64,000 nucleotides of DNA from a virus, in IMG/VR virus record IMGVR_UViG_3300031344_000002, positions 124,001 to 188,000 of that record. One strand, 5' to 3'. Both the position numbers and the translations under genes were made by a program. The notes below the pieces were generated by a model that made no database searches, had not been told where the DNA came from, and worked only from the letters and a program-made list of their open reading frames with translations. How positions within the stretch are numbered: the first letter of the stretch is position 1; each line of letters starts with the position of its first letter. This document shows, piece after piece, positions 1-8,385 of the stretch.

Positions 1-21
1 GAAAGTAATTTTAATAAGACC

Positions 22-2667
22 ATGCATAATGTTGCACCTGATGTTAAATTAAGTGAAAGTATCGTAATGAATGAAATTGATTCATATTTAAATGAAGAAG
101 ATTTTAAACTTAAGAAAAAAATATTTTCATTACCAAAAATGGAAGCATTAGTTTTTTCTGACCCAAAATTAAGTGCAGAATATAATAAAATGATGGGCGA
201 TGGTAAAGATGATAATACTGGAACAAATCGTTATGGATACCACGCAAACGAAACCGTTCAAAATATATTGTTCAACGACTATGTATTAAACAGTCCAAAA
301 TATTTACAAAAATATAAAATGGCAATACCTGTAAAAAAAGAACGCAGGGACCAAAGCGGAATCAATCAATTAAAACAAGCAGGAAAAGAAAAAATGAAAA
401 AGACAGATAGTACGGGAACTAAAATAGTCAAACCAACTGTTGATGAAAATGATGTGACAAAAACAAAAGTATTATTTTTAGTTAATGAAAAAGACCCAAA
501 AAATCCTGATTTATTTGCATATTTTCCTGAAGAAAATTATGATAATCGAGGAAATTTAAAAGTTGGATATTCTCATGTTGGTCAACATGGTGGGGTAGAC
601 CCAAGATATGCAAAAGAAAGTAGATTAGCAACTCCTGAAGAATATCAAAATCTTAAAACCGAACTTGAAAGTATTGGTTATAATTTTGATGTATTAAATT
701 CTACAAATGAAAGTACTGGTGCTGCAGGTGGTGCTGGTGCATTTAGTCCAGCATTAGGTTATGAAAAGAAAGTTAATGAAATGACTGGTACTGGTGGCGC
801 AGGTGGTGCTGGTGATTCTGGAAGTAATTCAAGTGGTTCTGGTGCATATGTTGGACCATCAGTATGGGGTAGTGGTGATTTGATGAAAGTTAATGGTAAA
901 TCAAAAGTAAAAACCAAACCAATGTTTCCCGGTGGTACAATAATTCAAGAAAATAAAAATTATCTTGTTGACCCAAGTGGTTTTGAAAATTTTGTTAAAG
1001 CATTAAATGAAGAAGACCTTTCATATCAAACAAAATTAGGTCAAGACTATAAACAATCACATACTGATAGTAATAAAGGATTGGGTGTTAGTGAAGTACC
1101 ACAATCAAAAGAACGTGAAAAGAGTAAAAAGGGAATTGATGATAACACATCATTATATATTGGTCAAGATGTTGATAAAATGCGAGATGATGATGTAAAA
1201 ATTCTCCATAATGATATGACACAGAAACATTCATATTTTCCACATCCAGATAATCCAAATTTAAAAAATGATGGAATTTCTGGAGTTAAAAATGAAAATA
1301 AAGAACATGAAGATAATGTAATAATTAATAAAACCAATGCTTTTAATAGTGATACTGTAAAAGATTGGGATAAAAATGATACCAATCTTGAAATGAAAAC
1401 ATTAAAAACAGGTAAAACCGATAATCCAAATCTAAATCAAATGGAAGAAAATAAAAAAATAGCAAAAGATGTTGAAGATTTTGCTTCAACAAAACATAAA
1501 AATTTGCCAGAAAAAGTAGATGAAGATTCTACAACAATGGCAAATGCATCAAAAATGCAACCTAAAGAAGATTCGATGTCTAATAAAATGGACAATACTA
1601 CAATGCCTATTGGTATACAACAACAAGGTGGTGGTATGAATGAAGAATTTAGTTTATTAGAAGAAATAAATAACGAATTGAATGCATATTCAATTCATCA
1701 TCAAAAATTAGTGAAAATGAGTGAAGATAGAAAACCATCTGCTTTGGTTCTTAGAGACCGTGTTGGCAGTGAAAATGAAAAAAACTTTAAGAAAGATTTA
1801 CAAAATAGTGATACCAAAGAAATTATTGACATCGAGAAGGAGTTGGAATGGAAAGACCAACAAAGTAATGTTGGCAAAGACCCACAAAAATTAGGGAAAG
1901 ATATCGAAGAAAAAGAAATTAAAACAACAGATGCTAAAGGTGATGAATCTTTAAAAGATGTTGGTGATAGTACAAACGATAATGGAGATGAAATTCCAAA
2001 ACGCAACATGACAACAGATGAGCAAGATGAAGTAAATATGTATCGTAATGGTCAACATAGTTTAGTATATGATAATGAACCCGGAAAACGTTTTGAAGAC
2101 CGTATGAAAAAAGATATGGGTGATAAAATTTATGATATGAGACAAAAACAACTTAAATTTAAAGGTAATCAGCCTCTTTATAACAAAGATAGTCAGCCAA
2201 TTGAAAAGGGTATCAATAAAACTCAATTTGATAAAGAAAAATCTGGATTTAATGATGGTAAGGGTCTTAATGAATCAATGATTACTGGTAGATATCATAA
2301 TGCATTAAATAAAAGATGTTTAATTGATTTTGCCGTAAATGAAGTTAAAATAATTACTGCAAATAAAATTAATGAAGGATTATTTGAACTTGACTTCACA
2401 GGTCTTGGTAATACATATAATGCAAAAACAATTGATAATAAAGTTGTTGTTAATGAGAATGTTGTTAAAATAATATCAGAACATAAATTTTATACCGATG
2501 GTAAAATAATATTTGCAATAAAAAATCTAGTTCAAAAATTAAATGAAAATATTGATAAAGAAAAACCTATGGTAAATGAACAATTTAATAAAATGAAACA
2601 TTTATTAAATTATAAGCCAGAAACATTTACTGATACGAATAATATAAAGAAAAATAGGGGATTTTAA
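22..2667 (+). CDS. Large hypothetical, possible virion-associated protein (maybe 5'-partial)
   Basis: An 881-residue protein, very rich in Lys, Asp and Asn. A Gly/Ser/Ala-rich low-complexity linker lies around residues 230-280, a compact segment around residues 150-225 (contains DLFAYFPEENYDNRGNLKVG) precedes it, and a long polar, probably disordered centre follows. The C-terminal 120 residues look folded. The frame has no stop back to base 1, so the true start may lie upstream of the window. No family is recognised. Size and low-complexity linkers suit a structural or scaffolding protein, but that is inference. It is followed by a DUF723-type endonuclease on the same strand. Confidence 0.75.
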   Translation: MHNVAPDVKLSESIVMNEIDSYLNEEDFKLKKKIFSLPKMEALVFSDPKLSAEYNKMMGDGKDDNTGTNRYGYHANETVQNILFNDYVLNSPKYLQKYKMAIPVKKERRDQSGINQLKQAGKEKMKKTDSTGTKIVKPTVDENDVTKTKVLFLVNEKDPKNPDLFAYFPEENYDNRGNLKVGYSHVGQHGGVDPRYAKESRLATPEEYQNLKTELESIGYNFDVLNSTNESTGAAGGAGAFSPALGYEKKVNEMTGTGGAGGAGDSGSNSSGSGAYVGPSVWGSGDLMKVNGKSKVKTKPMFPGGTIIQENKNYLVDPSGFENFVKALNEEDLSYQTKLGQDYKQSHTDSNKGLGVSEVPQSKEREKSKKGIDDNTSLYIGQDVDKMRDDDVKILHNDMTQKHSYFPHPDNPNLKNDGISGVKNENKEHEDNVIINKTNAFNSDTVKDWDKNDTNLEMKTLKTGKTDNPNLNQMEENKKIAKDVEDFASTKHKNLPEKVDEDSTTMANASKMQPKEDSMSNKMDNTTMPIGIQQQGGGMNEEFSLLEEINNELNAYSIHHQKLVKMSEDRKPSALVLRDRVGSENEKNFKKDLQNSDTKEIIDIEKELEWKDQQSNVGKDPQKLGKDIEEKEIKTTDAKGDESLKDVGDSTNDNGDEIPKRNMTTDEQDEVNMYRNGQHSLVYDNEPGKRFEDRMKKDMGDKIYDMRQKQLKFKGNQPLYNKDSQPIEKGINKTQFDKEKSGFNDGKGLNESMITGRYHNALNKRCLIDFAVNEVKIITANKINEGLFELDFTGLGNTYNAKTIDNKVVVNENVVKIISEHKFYTDGKIIFAIKNLVQKLNENIDKEKPMVNEQFNKMKHLLNYKPETFTDTNNIKKNRGF

Positions 2668-2705
2668 TTATAATATTATTATTTTTGTAAATTATAGAAT
2701 AATTT

Positions 2706-3797
2706 ATGTTGAAATTAACAACCGAAGATTTTATTAAAAAATCGAGGAATATTCATGGTTATAAATATGATTATTCATTAGTTAATTATATTAATAATCA
2801 TATAAAAGTCAAAATAATTTGCCCAAAACACGGAATTTTTGAACAGACAACATATACACATTATAATGGATGTGGTTGTCCTAAATGTGCTGGTCAATTT
2901 ATGAATACTAAATATTTTATTCAAAAAGCAAAAGAAAAACATAATAATAAATATGATTATTCATTAGTTAATTATATTAATAATTATATAAAAGTCAAAA
3001 TAATTTGCTCAAAACATGGTGAATTTTTACAAAGACCTAATGACCATTTATCTGATAAAGGATGTCCAAAATGTAATGGTGGTGTGAAATTAAATTGTGA
3101 GGAATTTATTGAAAAAGCAAAAATAAAACATAGCGATAAATATGATTATTCATTGGTTGATTATATTAACTCAATAACAAATGTTAAAATAATTTGTTCT
3201 ATTCATGGAATATTCAAACAAAAACCAGCCAATCATTTAAGAGGATGTATTTGTCAAAAATGTGCAGCAATAAAAAAAGCAAATAATCGTAAAAAAAGTT
3301 GTGAAGAATTTATTGAACAATCAAATAGAATTCACAATAATAAATATAATTATTCATTGGTTGAATACAAACATGATAAAATAAAAGTTAATATCATTTG
3401 TTCTAAACACGGTGAATTTTTACAAAAACCTAATCATCATTTAAACGGTAATGGATGTCCCAAATGTAATGATTCTAAAGGTGAAAAAAATATTAAAAAA
3501 TTCTTAATGGAAAAAGATATTAAACATGAATGTCAAAAAACGTTTAATAATTGTATAAATGAAAGAAAATTATTTTTTGATTTTTATTTACCCGAACAAA
3601 ATATATGTATTGAATATGATGGTGAACAACATTTTAAAATTGTTAAATATTTTGGAGGAGAAGTTGGATTTAATATACGACAAAAGAGAGACCAAATAAA
3701 AACTAATTATTGTATAGAAAACAACATAAATCTTATAAGAATAAGATATGATGAAAACATTGAAGATAAATTAACACCAATATTAATAAAAAAATAA
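2706..3797 (+). CDS. DUF723-repeat zinc protein with C-terminal endonuclease-like domain
   Basis: A 363-residue protein with four tandem repeats of about 55-60 residues. Each has the pattern F-x-K-x-x-x-x-H-x-x-KYDYSLV-x-Y, then C-x-x-HG-x-F-x-Q, then C-P-K-C, so each repeat offers a Cys/His zinc site. This is the DUF723 pattern seen in phage and giant-virus proteins. The last 100 residues (FFDFYLPE, then IEYDGEQHF, then a repeated D/Q-rich helix) resemble Vsr/DUF559-type restriction-like nucleases, with the Asp and Glu/Gln residues expected of such an active site. Probably a mobile homing-type DNA endonuclease with zinc DNA-binding repeats. The nuclease activity is inferred from pattern only. 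Confidence 0.7.
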   Translation: MLKLTTEDFIKKSRNIHGYKYDYSLVNYINNHIKVKIICPKHGIFEQTTYTHYNGCGCPKCAGQFMNTKYFIQKAKEKHNNKYDYSLVNYINNYIKVKIICSKHGEFLQRPNDHLSDKGCPKCNGGVKLNCEEFIEKAKIKHSDKYDYSLVDYINSITNVKIICSIHGIFKQKPANHLRGCICQKCAAIKKANNRKKSCEEFIEQSNRIHNNKYNYSLVEYKHDKIKVNIICSKHGEFLQKPNHHLNGNGCPKCNDSKGEKNIKKFLMEKDIKHECQKTFNNCINERKLFFDFYLPEQNICIEYDGEQHFKIVKYFGGEVGFNIRQKRDQIKTNYCIENNINLIRIRYDENIEDKLTPILIKK

Positions 3798-3826
3798 ATT
3801 TAAAACAATAAATAATATATAACAAA

Positions 3827-4195
3827 ATGGATATAACTACAATTACAAAAGAACAATTCGATACAGTATATAACAAATATTTACCAAATAAATGGATTAA
3901 ATTTGCCTATAAATATTTTTCAAGTGAAACTGAAAGAAAAAATATTGCATTAAAAAATACAATAATATATGTTTTATCCGGATTATTTGGTATTGGATTT
4001 ATATCGACAATTATTGGTTTATCCAAATCATTAATTATTACAATTACAATGATATATAGTATTTTACTTGCAATACTTGTGCTTTATTTATTTATTGCTG
4101 TTTTTCTTAATAATCTTAGGACAAATAAAATCTGTAAAGAACTTGGTGTAACTAAAGAAGAATATGATGATTTAGTTACAAAATTTTATAGCTAA
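3827..4195 (+). CDS. Small membrane protein with two transmembrane helices
   Basis: 122 residues. A charged N-terminal 40 residues is followed by two hydrophobic segments (about residues 45-65 and 72-92) and a short charged tail. It sits 29 nt after the endonuclease gene and is followed by a rho-independent terminator, so it probably closes that transcription unit. No family recognised. Confidence 0.65.
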   Translation: MDITTITKEQFDTVYNKYLPNKWIKFAYKYFSSETERKNIALKNTIIYVLSGLFGIGFISTIIGLSKSLIITITMIYSILLAILVLYLFIAVFLNNLRTNKICKELGVTKEEYDDLVTKFYS

Positions 4196-4220
4196 TTTAA
4201 ATTTTTTGTATTAAATTTGT

Positions 4221-4249
4221 AAAGGACATTGATATAAGTGTCCTTTTTT
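4221..4249 (+). terminator. Rho-independent terminator
   Basis: AAAGGACA and TGTCCTTT form an 8-bp stem around a loop of about 10 nt, followed by a T run. It separates the membrane-protein gene from the lysozyme gene, and it argues against the longest lysozyme ORF, which would begin at a TTG inside the T run. Confidence 0.85.
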
Positions 4250-4256
4250 GTTTAAC

Positions 4257-4265
4257 AGTATTTAT
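4257..4265 (+). promoter_or_regulatory. AGTATTTAT motif upstream of lysozyme gene
   Basis: One of five + strand copies of AGTATTTAT(A) lying 10-20 nt before a start codon (others near 27325, 41102, 41879 and 50226). A candidate promoter or 5'-UTR element; function not established. Confidence 0.3.
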
Positions 4266-4280
4266 GAGAAAATTAAAGTT

Positions 4281-4958
4281 ATGGCAAGTACAATTTCAAA
4301 ACAACGATTAGAAAATTTAAATTGTGTCCTAGGACTCGATTGTTCTAAATATCAAAAAGATATAACTTGGAATAAAGCAAAAGCTGCGGGAATTGATTTT
4401 GCAATTATAAAATCTACGGAAGGTGATTATTACTCAGAAGATAATATTTATAATGTAAAAAACAGGGTTCTTAGTGCACAACAAAATAACATAAAAATTG
4501 GTTATTATCATTTTGCCAGACCTTCGCTTAATATTAATCCTGTAGATAATGCAAACGCTGAAATACAAAATGTATTAAATCATTATAATATATTACCAAA
4601 ACCTAATTTTCCATTAGTTTTGGATATTGAAGCATATGCTAATAATGTGATTTGGAACGATACTGACCATATGAGCAAATATATTACAGCATTTATTAGT
4701 GGATTAAAACAACACGGTATTTCAGTAATTATTTATTCATATAGAAGTTTTATTGATACGAATACCAATCATTTATTTGGGATGCATTCACTATGGCTGG
4801 CATCCTATTTAGATGACCCAGAAAATTATCAACCAGCAATACCACAAGGATGGAATGAATGGAAAATCTGGCAATTTACTGAAAAAGGACAAATTGATGG
4901 TTATGTTGGCGATATTGATTTGGATATAATGAAGAAAGATTATTTTAATAATTTCTAA
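4281..4958 (+). CDS. GH25 family lysozyme (endolysin candidate)
   Basis: Starting at the ATG at 4281 (MASTISKQ) gives 225 residues, the usual size of one GH25 catalytic domain. Visible family features are LGLDCSKYQ near the N-terminus (first catalytic-side Asp), FAIIKSTEG, IGYYHFARP, the PLVLDIE strand carrying the catalytic Asp/Glu pair, an SLWLASY strand, and the C-terminal WKIWQFTEKGQIDGYVGDIDLD signature. GH25 enzymes cleave the beta-1,4 bond of peptidoglycan between MurNAc and GlcNAc. No signal peptide is seen, so as an endolysin it would need a holin, or it could be virion-borne. The preceding terminator makes the longer TTG-initiated form unlikely. Confidence 0.88.
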   Translation: MASTISKQRLENLNCVLGLDCSKYQKDITWNKAKAAGIDFAIIKSTEGDYYSEDNIYNVKNRVLSAQQNNIKIGYYHFARPSLNINPVDNANAEIQNVLNHYNILPKPNFPLVLDIEAYANNVIWNDTDHMSKYITAFISGLKQHGISVIIYSYRSFIDTNTNHLFGMHSLWLASYLDDPENYQPAIPQGWNEWKIWQFTEKGQIDGYVGDIDLDIMKKDYFNNF

Positions 4959-5386
4959 TGAGTAATAATACTCAAAAACATATTATAGTTAAAGATAGGG
5001 TTGAAATCTATAAAGATTTTGCCATGAATTTATTATATTATATTTTTAATTATTATCTTGATAAAGAAAGTTTAAGTGTTGATGAAGATATTCGTAATCA
5101 CTATTTATGGTGTTTTAATAAAGTTTGTGAAGAATTTAAACAAGAAAATATTGATTTCACCCAAAATAAAGAGTTAAAAGAATATTTTTTTGCATATTAT
5201 TATCACCAATTTTATAAAGTTAACAATAATCAAGATATATCAATAGGATATTATGAAAGATTTTGGAAAAACATATTCGAAATCAATAATCAAAAAAACA
5301 AAAACATAATTAATATTCTAATTGAAATATATAAAATTTATGATACATCAATTTGTCAAGAAAATAATATTTTAGAGATTGTTTAA
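4958..5386 (+). CDS. Hypothetical protein
   Basis: 142 residues, rich in Tyr, Asn, Glu and Lys and predicted mostly helical. Its ATG overlaps the lysozyme stop by one base, so the two are translationally coupled. No family recognised. Position after the lysozyme hints at a lysis or late role, but no transmembrane helix typical of a holin is seen. Confidence 0.65.
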   Translation: MSNNTQKHIIVKDRVEIYKDFAMNLLYYIFNYYLDKESLSVDEDIRNHYLWCFNKVCEEFKQENIDFTQNKELKEYFFAYYYHQFYKVNNNQDISIGYYERFWKNIFEINNQKNKNIINILIEIYKIYDTSICQENNILEIV

Positions 5387-5464
5387 AAATCCTTGCATAT
5401 TGTATTTATTGTTATTAAATTTACAAGCATAAAAAATAATTTTATTTTAAAACTATAAAGAATT

Positions 5465-5725
5465 ATGGCAAATTTGAAACTTGATTTATTAAATAAATTA
5501 AACAACGACAAGTATTATGAAGAACTTGAATTAGTACGTCTTGCATCAGACCCTAACACAAATTATAAAGAAAAAATTGATAATATGGCATATAGACTTC
5601 AAAGTATTTCAATTTTGAATGCACAAATTGGTTTGGTTGGACAATATTTTCAAGAACCTGCTCCTGCAGTAAATATTCAGCAACCAGTAGCACAAGTACA
5701 TCAAGGTCAGAGTCATGGTGAATAA
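5465..5725 (+). CDS. Hypothetical small protein
   Basis: 86 residues. The N-terminal 65 are helical and charged; the tail is rich in Pro, Gln, Ala and Val (EPAPAVNIQQPVAQVHQG), like a flexible linker. It follows a 78-nt gap and directly abuts the next ATG at 5726. Unknown function. Confidence 0.65.
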   Translation: MANLKLDLLNKLNNDKYYEELELVRLASDPNTNYKEKIDNMAYRLQSISILNAQIGLVGQYFQEPAPAVNIQQPVAQVHQGQSHGE

Positions 5726-5923
5726 ATGAACATATTTATTGAAACATATCGATTTTTATTTATATCTTCCATCATTTTTATGATATATATCTTTGGTGAT
5801 TTAATTATAAAAATGATTGGGAGGTTTTATCTAAATAAAGAAACACAATTTGTTTTAACAACACCTGAAAAAATCATATTATGGATTTCTTTGGGAATAT
5901 TTTTTACATATTTAATCAAATGA
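5726..5923 (+). CDS. Small membrane protein (two hydrophobic helices)
   Basis: 65 residues with hydrophobic stretches at about 8-28 and 47-63 separated by a short charged loop (YLNKETQ). It starts at the base after the preceding stop, and its TGA overlaps the next ATG (ATGA). A holin-like size and topology next to a lysozyme are suggestive only. Confidence 0.6.
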   Translation: MNIFIETYRFLFISSIIFMIYIFGDLIIKMIGRFYLNKETQFVLTTPEKIILWISLGIFFTYLIK

Positions 5924-6447
5924 AAACAATTAATTTAGCATTACAACCAGTAGAAGGACACTTAATTTCAATGACTCGAAATACTGTTAATGGATGGTAT
6001 GAAATAGAAGTTGGATTACCAAGTAGTTGGGTTTTTGATGAAAACAATGAAATTAAATGTGAAGTTTTGGCTGAAGATAAGACAGGTAAATTAATAAAAT
6101 TATCGCCAAAAAATCAGAATATTATAATTGATGATTTAATTACTTTTGTTGAAATTATTATTAATACCAATAAGAAAATTGCTGAGAAGGAAGAAGAATT
6201 TAAATTGCAAATGGAAGAAATGAAAAAAGGTCTTGAAAAAAAAGCAAGTGCATTCTTTAAAGAATTGGATGAATTGAAAGAAAATTCATTTAAAAAAATT
6301 AATGATAATTTTGTTAAAAACATACATAAATCTGATGAAGATGAAAAGAAAATAAAGAAAAATAAACAACCTAAAATAATATTACCTTCCGGAGAAACAA
6401 GTACAACCAAAACAACAACAGAATTATTAGAAATAGGTGAGGAGTAA
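5920..6447 (+). CDS. Hypothetical coiled-coil protein
   Basis: The start at 5920 is chosen because it forms an ATGA overlap with the upstream stop; an in-frame ATG at 5881 lies inside the upstream gene. About 175 residues: an N-terminal 70-residue beta-type region containing SSWVFDENNEI, then a Lys/Glu-rich coiled coil (about residues 75-145) and a Thr-rich tail. The 'P-x-x-(W/L)VFDEN' pattern also occurs in the gene at 54522, suggesting a distant paralogue. Confidence 0.65.
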   Translation: MKTINLALQPVEGHLISMTRNTVNGWYEIEVGLPSSWVFDENNEIKCEVLAEDKTGKLIKLSPKNQNIIIDDLITFVEIIINTNKKIAEKEEEFKLQMEEMKKGLEKKASAFFKELDELKENSFKKINDNFVKNIHKSDEDEKKIKKNKQPKIILPSGETSTTKTTTELLEIGEE

Positions 6448-6495
6448 ACCTTTTTTGTTTTAAAATTTTAAATCAATAAATTATGAAAGGCGGAT

Positions 6496-6846
6496 ATGAT
6501 TTTTATGAAATCAAAAGAAGAAATTGAAAATATGAAAACTTTAATGAAAAAATATGTAGATGCTGGTGTTTTTCAAAACAAAATTATTGTATCATCATCA
6601 CCATCAGTTTGTAATTGGTCATTATCAAGGAAATGCTTGGTTGGCGAAAATGGTATTGAACCATTAGAATTATTAGATAATGGTGATGGAAACAAACGAT
6701 TATCATTTGAAAACAATAGAATGGTTTCGATGCAAAATAGAACTGAAATAAATGTTGATGAAATTAATAATTCAAATGGTATAATTATTTCAGATGCAAC
6801 TTATGGAAAACCATATTTTAGATTTGGATTTATACCAACAGAATAA
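6496..6846 (+). CDS. Hypothetical protein
   Basis: 116 residues (107 if the ATG at 6505 is used). An AGGCGG sequence just upstream of 6496 is one of the few Shine-Dalgarno-like sites in the window and favours the first ATG. The C-terminus (SDATYGKPYFRFGFIPTE) looks like a beta strand end. The first of a run of small ORFs followed by palindromic elements. Function unknown. Confidence 0.55.
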   Translation: MIFMKSKEEIENMKTLMKKYVDAGVFQNKIIVSSSPSVCNWSLSRKCLVGENGIEPLELLDNGDGNKRLSFENNRMVSMQNRTEINVDEINNSNGIIISDATYGKPYFRFGFIPTE

Positions 6847-6877
6847 TGTTAAATCGAAGCACTATGGTAGCATTGTG

Positions 6878-7007
6878 TATAATGGTTCGCAGCTCATATA
6901 AAGGCAGGGTTTAAAAGGCACTTACCTGTCCAGTTACAAAAATTAACCAAGTGCCTGAAATGTTGGCAAACAACAACACCCCTGCTTTTATATGAGCTGT
7001 TGTTATA
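6878..7007 (+). repeat. Palindromic cassette-boundary-like element A
   Basis: Bounded by TATAATGG and TTGTTATA. AGCTCATATAAAGGCAGGG (6891-6909) pairs with 6979-6998 (CCCCTGC then TTTTATATGAGCT), and inside it GGCACTT (6917) pairs with AAGTGCC (6949). It sits between one ORF stop and the next ATG, as do elements at 7221 and 7542. This resembles an integron attC site or a structured RNA, but the classic GTTRRRY core is not exactly met. Confidence 0.45.
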
Positions 7008-7026
7008 GCCAGTTAATTTTAATAAA

Positions 7027-7215
7027 ATGGAAAAACACAACAAAAATGATGAAACACGGCAACTTGGATACTATTGGGTTGAATGGGAAGATAAAGGCAA
7101 TTGGTTAATATTTTGGTTTAATCAAGGATATTGGCAATGTGTTGCAATGGGGGAAATAGAATTGAATGATGACTATATTTTATCAGTTGATGAAACCAAA
7201 TTGATTCACCATTAA
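7027..7215 (+). CDS. Hypothetical Trp-rich small protein
   Basis: 62 residues with seven Trp (for example YYWVEWEDKGNWLIFWFNQG), suggesting a compact beta fold. It starts 20 nt after element A, and its stop is 6 nt before element C, the layout of a promoterless gene cassette. No family recognised. Confidence 0.55.
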   Translation: MEKHNKNDETRQLGYYWVEWEDKGNWLIFWFNQGYWQCVAMGEIELNDDYILSVDETKLIHH

Positions 7216-7220
7216 TTGGC

Positions 7221-7330
7221 TATAATGAAAAGCATATGGTTAGTAAGCCATACGCAAAATTATCAAATTAATATTAACCAACAACATTTATTTGAAAGTA
7301 ATGAAATAATTGCTTATATTTGTTGTTATA
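7221..7330 (+). repeat. Cassette-boundary-like element C
   Basis: Starts TATAATGA and ends TTGTTATA, the same ends as elements A and B, and also lies between a stop (7215) and an ATG (7345). The internal palindrome is weaker: AGCATATGG and CCATACGC form a short imperfect hairpin. Confidence 0.3.
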
Positions 7331-7344
7331 AAATCGTAAAAATT

Positions 7345-7530
7345 ATGGAACAGAAAAAGTTAGTAGAACAGTTGATTAAGGCAGCAAATGAAATTTATAA
7401 AAATAGAAAACCAAGTGCTAATTATATTCAACTAAGTGAAGAATTCATATAACAACAGGCAGATGAACGAGAAATTTCATTTGATGACATGGTAGAAATT
7501 ATCAAAAAAGAACTGATGTCTAATGAATAA
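7345..7530 (+). pseudogene. Small antitoxin-like ORF with in-frame TAA
   Basis: From the ATG at 7345 the frame reads 35 residues to TAA at 7450-7452, then continues open as QQADEREISFDDMVEIIKK to a second TAA at 7528. Coding-like sequence on both sides (SEEFI, stop, QQADEREIS) suggests one 61-residue protein in which a CAA Gln codon became TAA. Short helical proteins of this look are often annotated near toxin-antitoxin genes, but I cannot assign a family. A nonsense mutation, read-through or sequencing error are all possible. Confidence 0.5.
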
Positions 7531-7541
7531 TTTTTATGTTT

Positions 7542-7593
7542 TATAACGGTGGCAAATATATTGTCGTTTTAATGCAATATATTTGTTGTTATA
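7542..7593 (+). repeat. Palindromic cassette-boundary-like element B
   Basis: Starts TATAACGG and ends TTGTTATA. CAAATATATTG (7553-7563) and CAATATATTTG (7575-7585) form a perfect 11-bp stem with an 11-nt loop. It lies 12 nt after a stop and 41 nt before the next ATG. A weaker relative (TATAAC to GTTATA) is at 7887-7911, after the next gene. Confidence 0.45.
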
Positions 7594-7633
7594 AGTATGT
7601 ATTATTTTTGTTTTACCTTATAAAAACTAAATT

Positions 7634-7879
7634 ATGAAAAGAACATTTTTAAAAGTTACAAAGAAGAAATTAAAAGAAATGACTTGCACTTTTTATGGTG
7701 CTGGAAAACAACTACAAAATAATGATAAGGTTTGTAGTGGATTTACAATAAACTATGCAAATTTGAATGGAACACCATCATCAGAATATAATCCAAATGA
7801 AATAACCTTATCATTAAAAATGTTCGTTGAAAAAGATGGTGTATTGTATGAATTATATAAAAATTCAAAACAAAAATAA
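7634..7879 (+). CDS. Hypothetical small protein
   Basis: 81 residues with a basic N-terminus (MKRTFLKVTKKKLKEM), two Cys, and a beta-like C-terminal half. It lies between element B and a weak fourth palindrome. No family recognised. Confidence 0.55.
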   Translation: MKRTFLKVTKKKLKEMTCTFYGAGKQLQNNDKVCSGFTINYANLNGTPSSEYNPNEITLSLKMFVEKDGVLYELYKNSKQK

Positions 7880-7996
7880 TATTACTTATAACTATTATAT
7901 ATAAAGTTATATACTTAACTATTTGATTGTGAACAATAAATATGATAATATTTTAAAGATTTGTTTTAAATGATTAAAAAACATAAAAACTAATAT

Positions 7997-8344
7997 ATGA
8001 ATAAAGATATATTATCGATTGATTATGATGATGATAATAAAGATATTACCGCTTTTAATAAATATCTTGAAACTGACCTAATTCGAAAGAAAAATCAAAC
8101 TGCTTTTGAAATTGAAAAAATGGGTAATCTTTATCTAAAAGAAATTGATAAAAAAAGAAAACAAAAGGAACATAAAAAAACAAAACTAATTCCATATATC
8201 ATAAAACATTCAAAAGGTATGTATGATATAGAGGAATTAAATTCATATAGTTTTGAAGATATTCGAGACATTCATAATAAAATAAAAAAAGAAAGTCTTT
8301 CATCAATTTCAAAATTTTTTCATTTTATTTTTAATGTTAATTAA
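7997..8344 (+). CDS. Hypothetical basic helical protein
   Basis: 115 residues, rich in Lys, Asp and Ile. An acidic N-terminus (SIDYDDDNKD) is followed by basic helices (KKRKQKEHKKTK). It precedes the exonuclease gene by 41 nt and probably shares its transcript. Unknown. Confidence 0.6.
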   Translation: MNKDILSIDYDDDNKDITAFNKYLETDLIRKKNQTAFEIEKMGNLYLKEIDKKRKQKEHKKTKLIPYIIKHSKGMYDIEELNSYSFEDIRDIHNKIKKESLSSISKFFHFIFNVN

Positions 8345-8385
8345 ATATTAACCACATTTATATTGTAATAAATAAAAACATTAAT

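Noticed and set aside
1701-2009. Reverse-strand ORFs inside the 881-residue gene
   Set aside because: Antisense shadows of a low-complexity coding region, with Ser/Phe/Leu-rich translations and no start context.
6878-7007. tRNA or tmRNA
   Set aside because: No T-loop or acceptor end; the pairing pattern is a simple nested hairpin.
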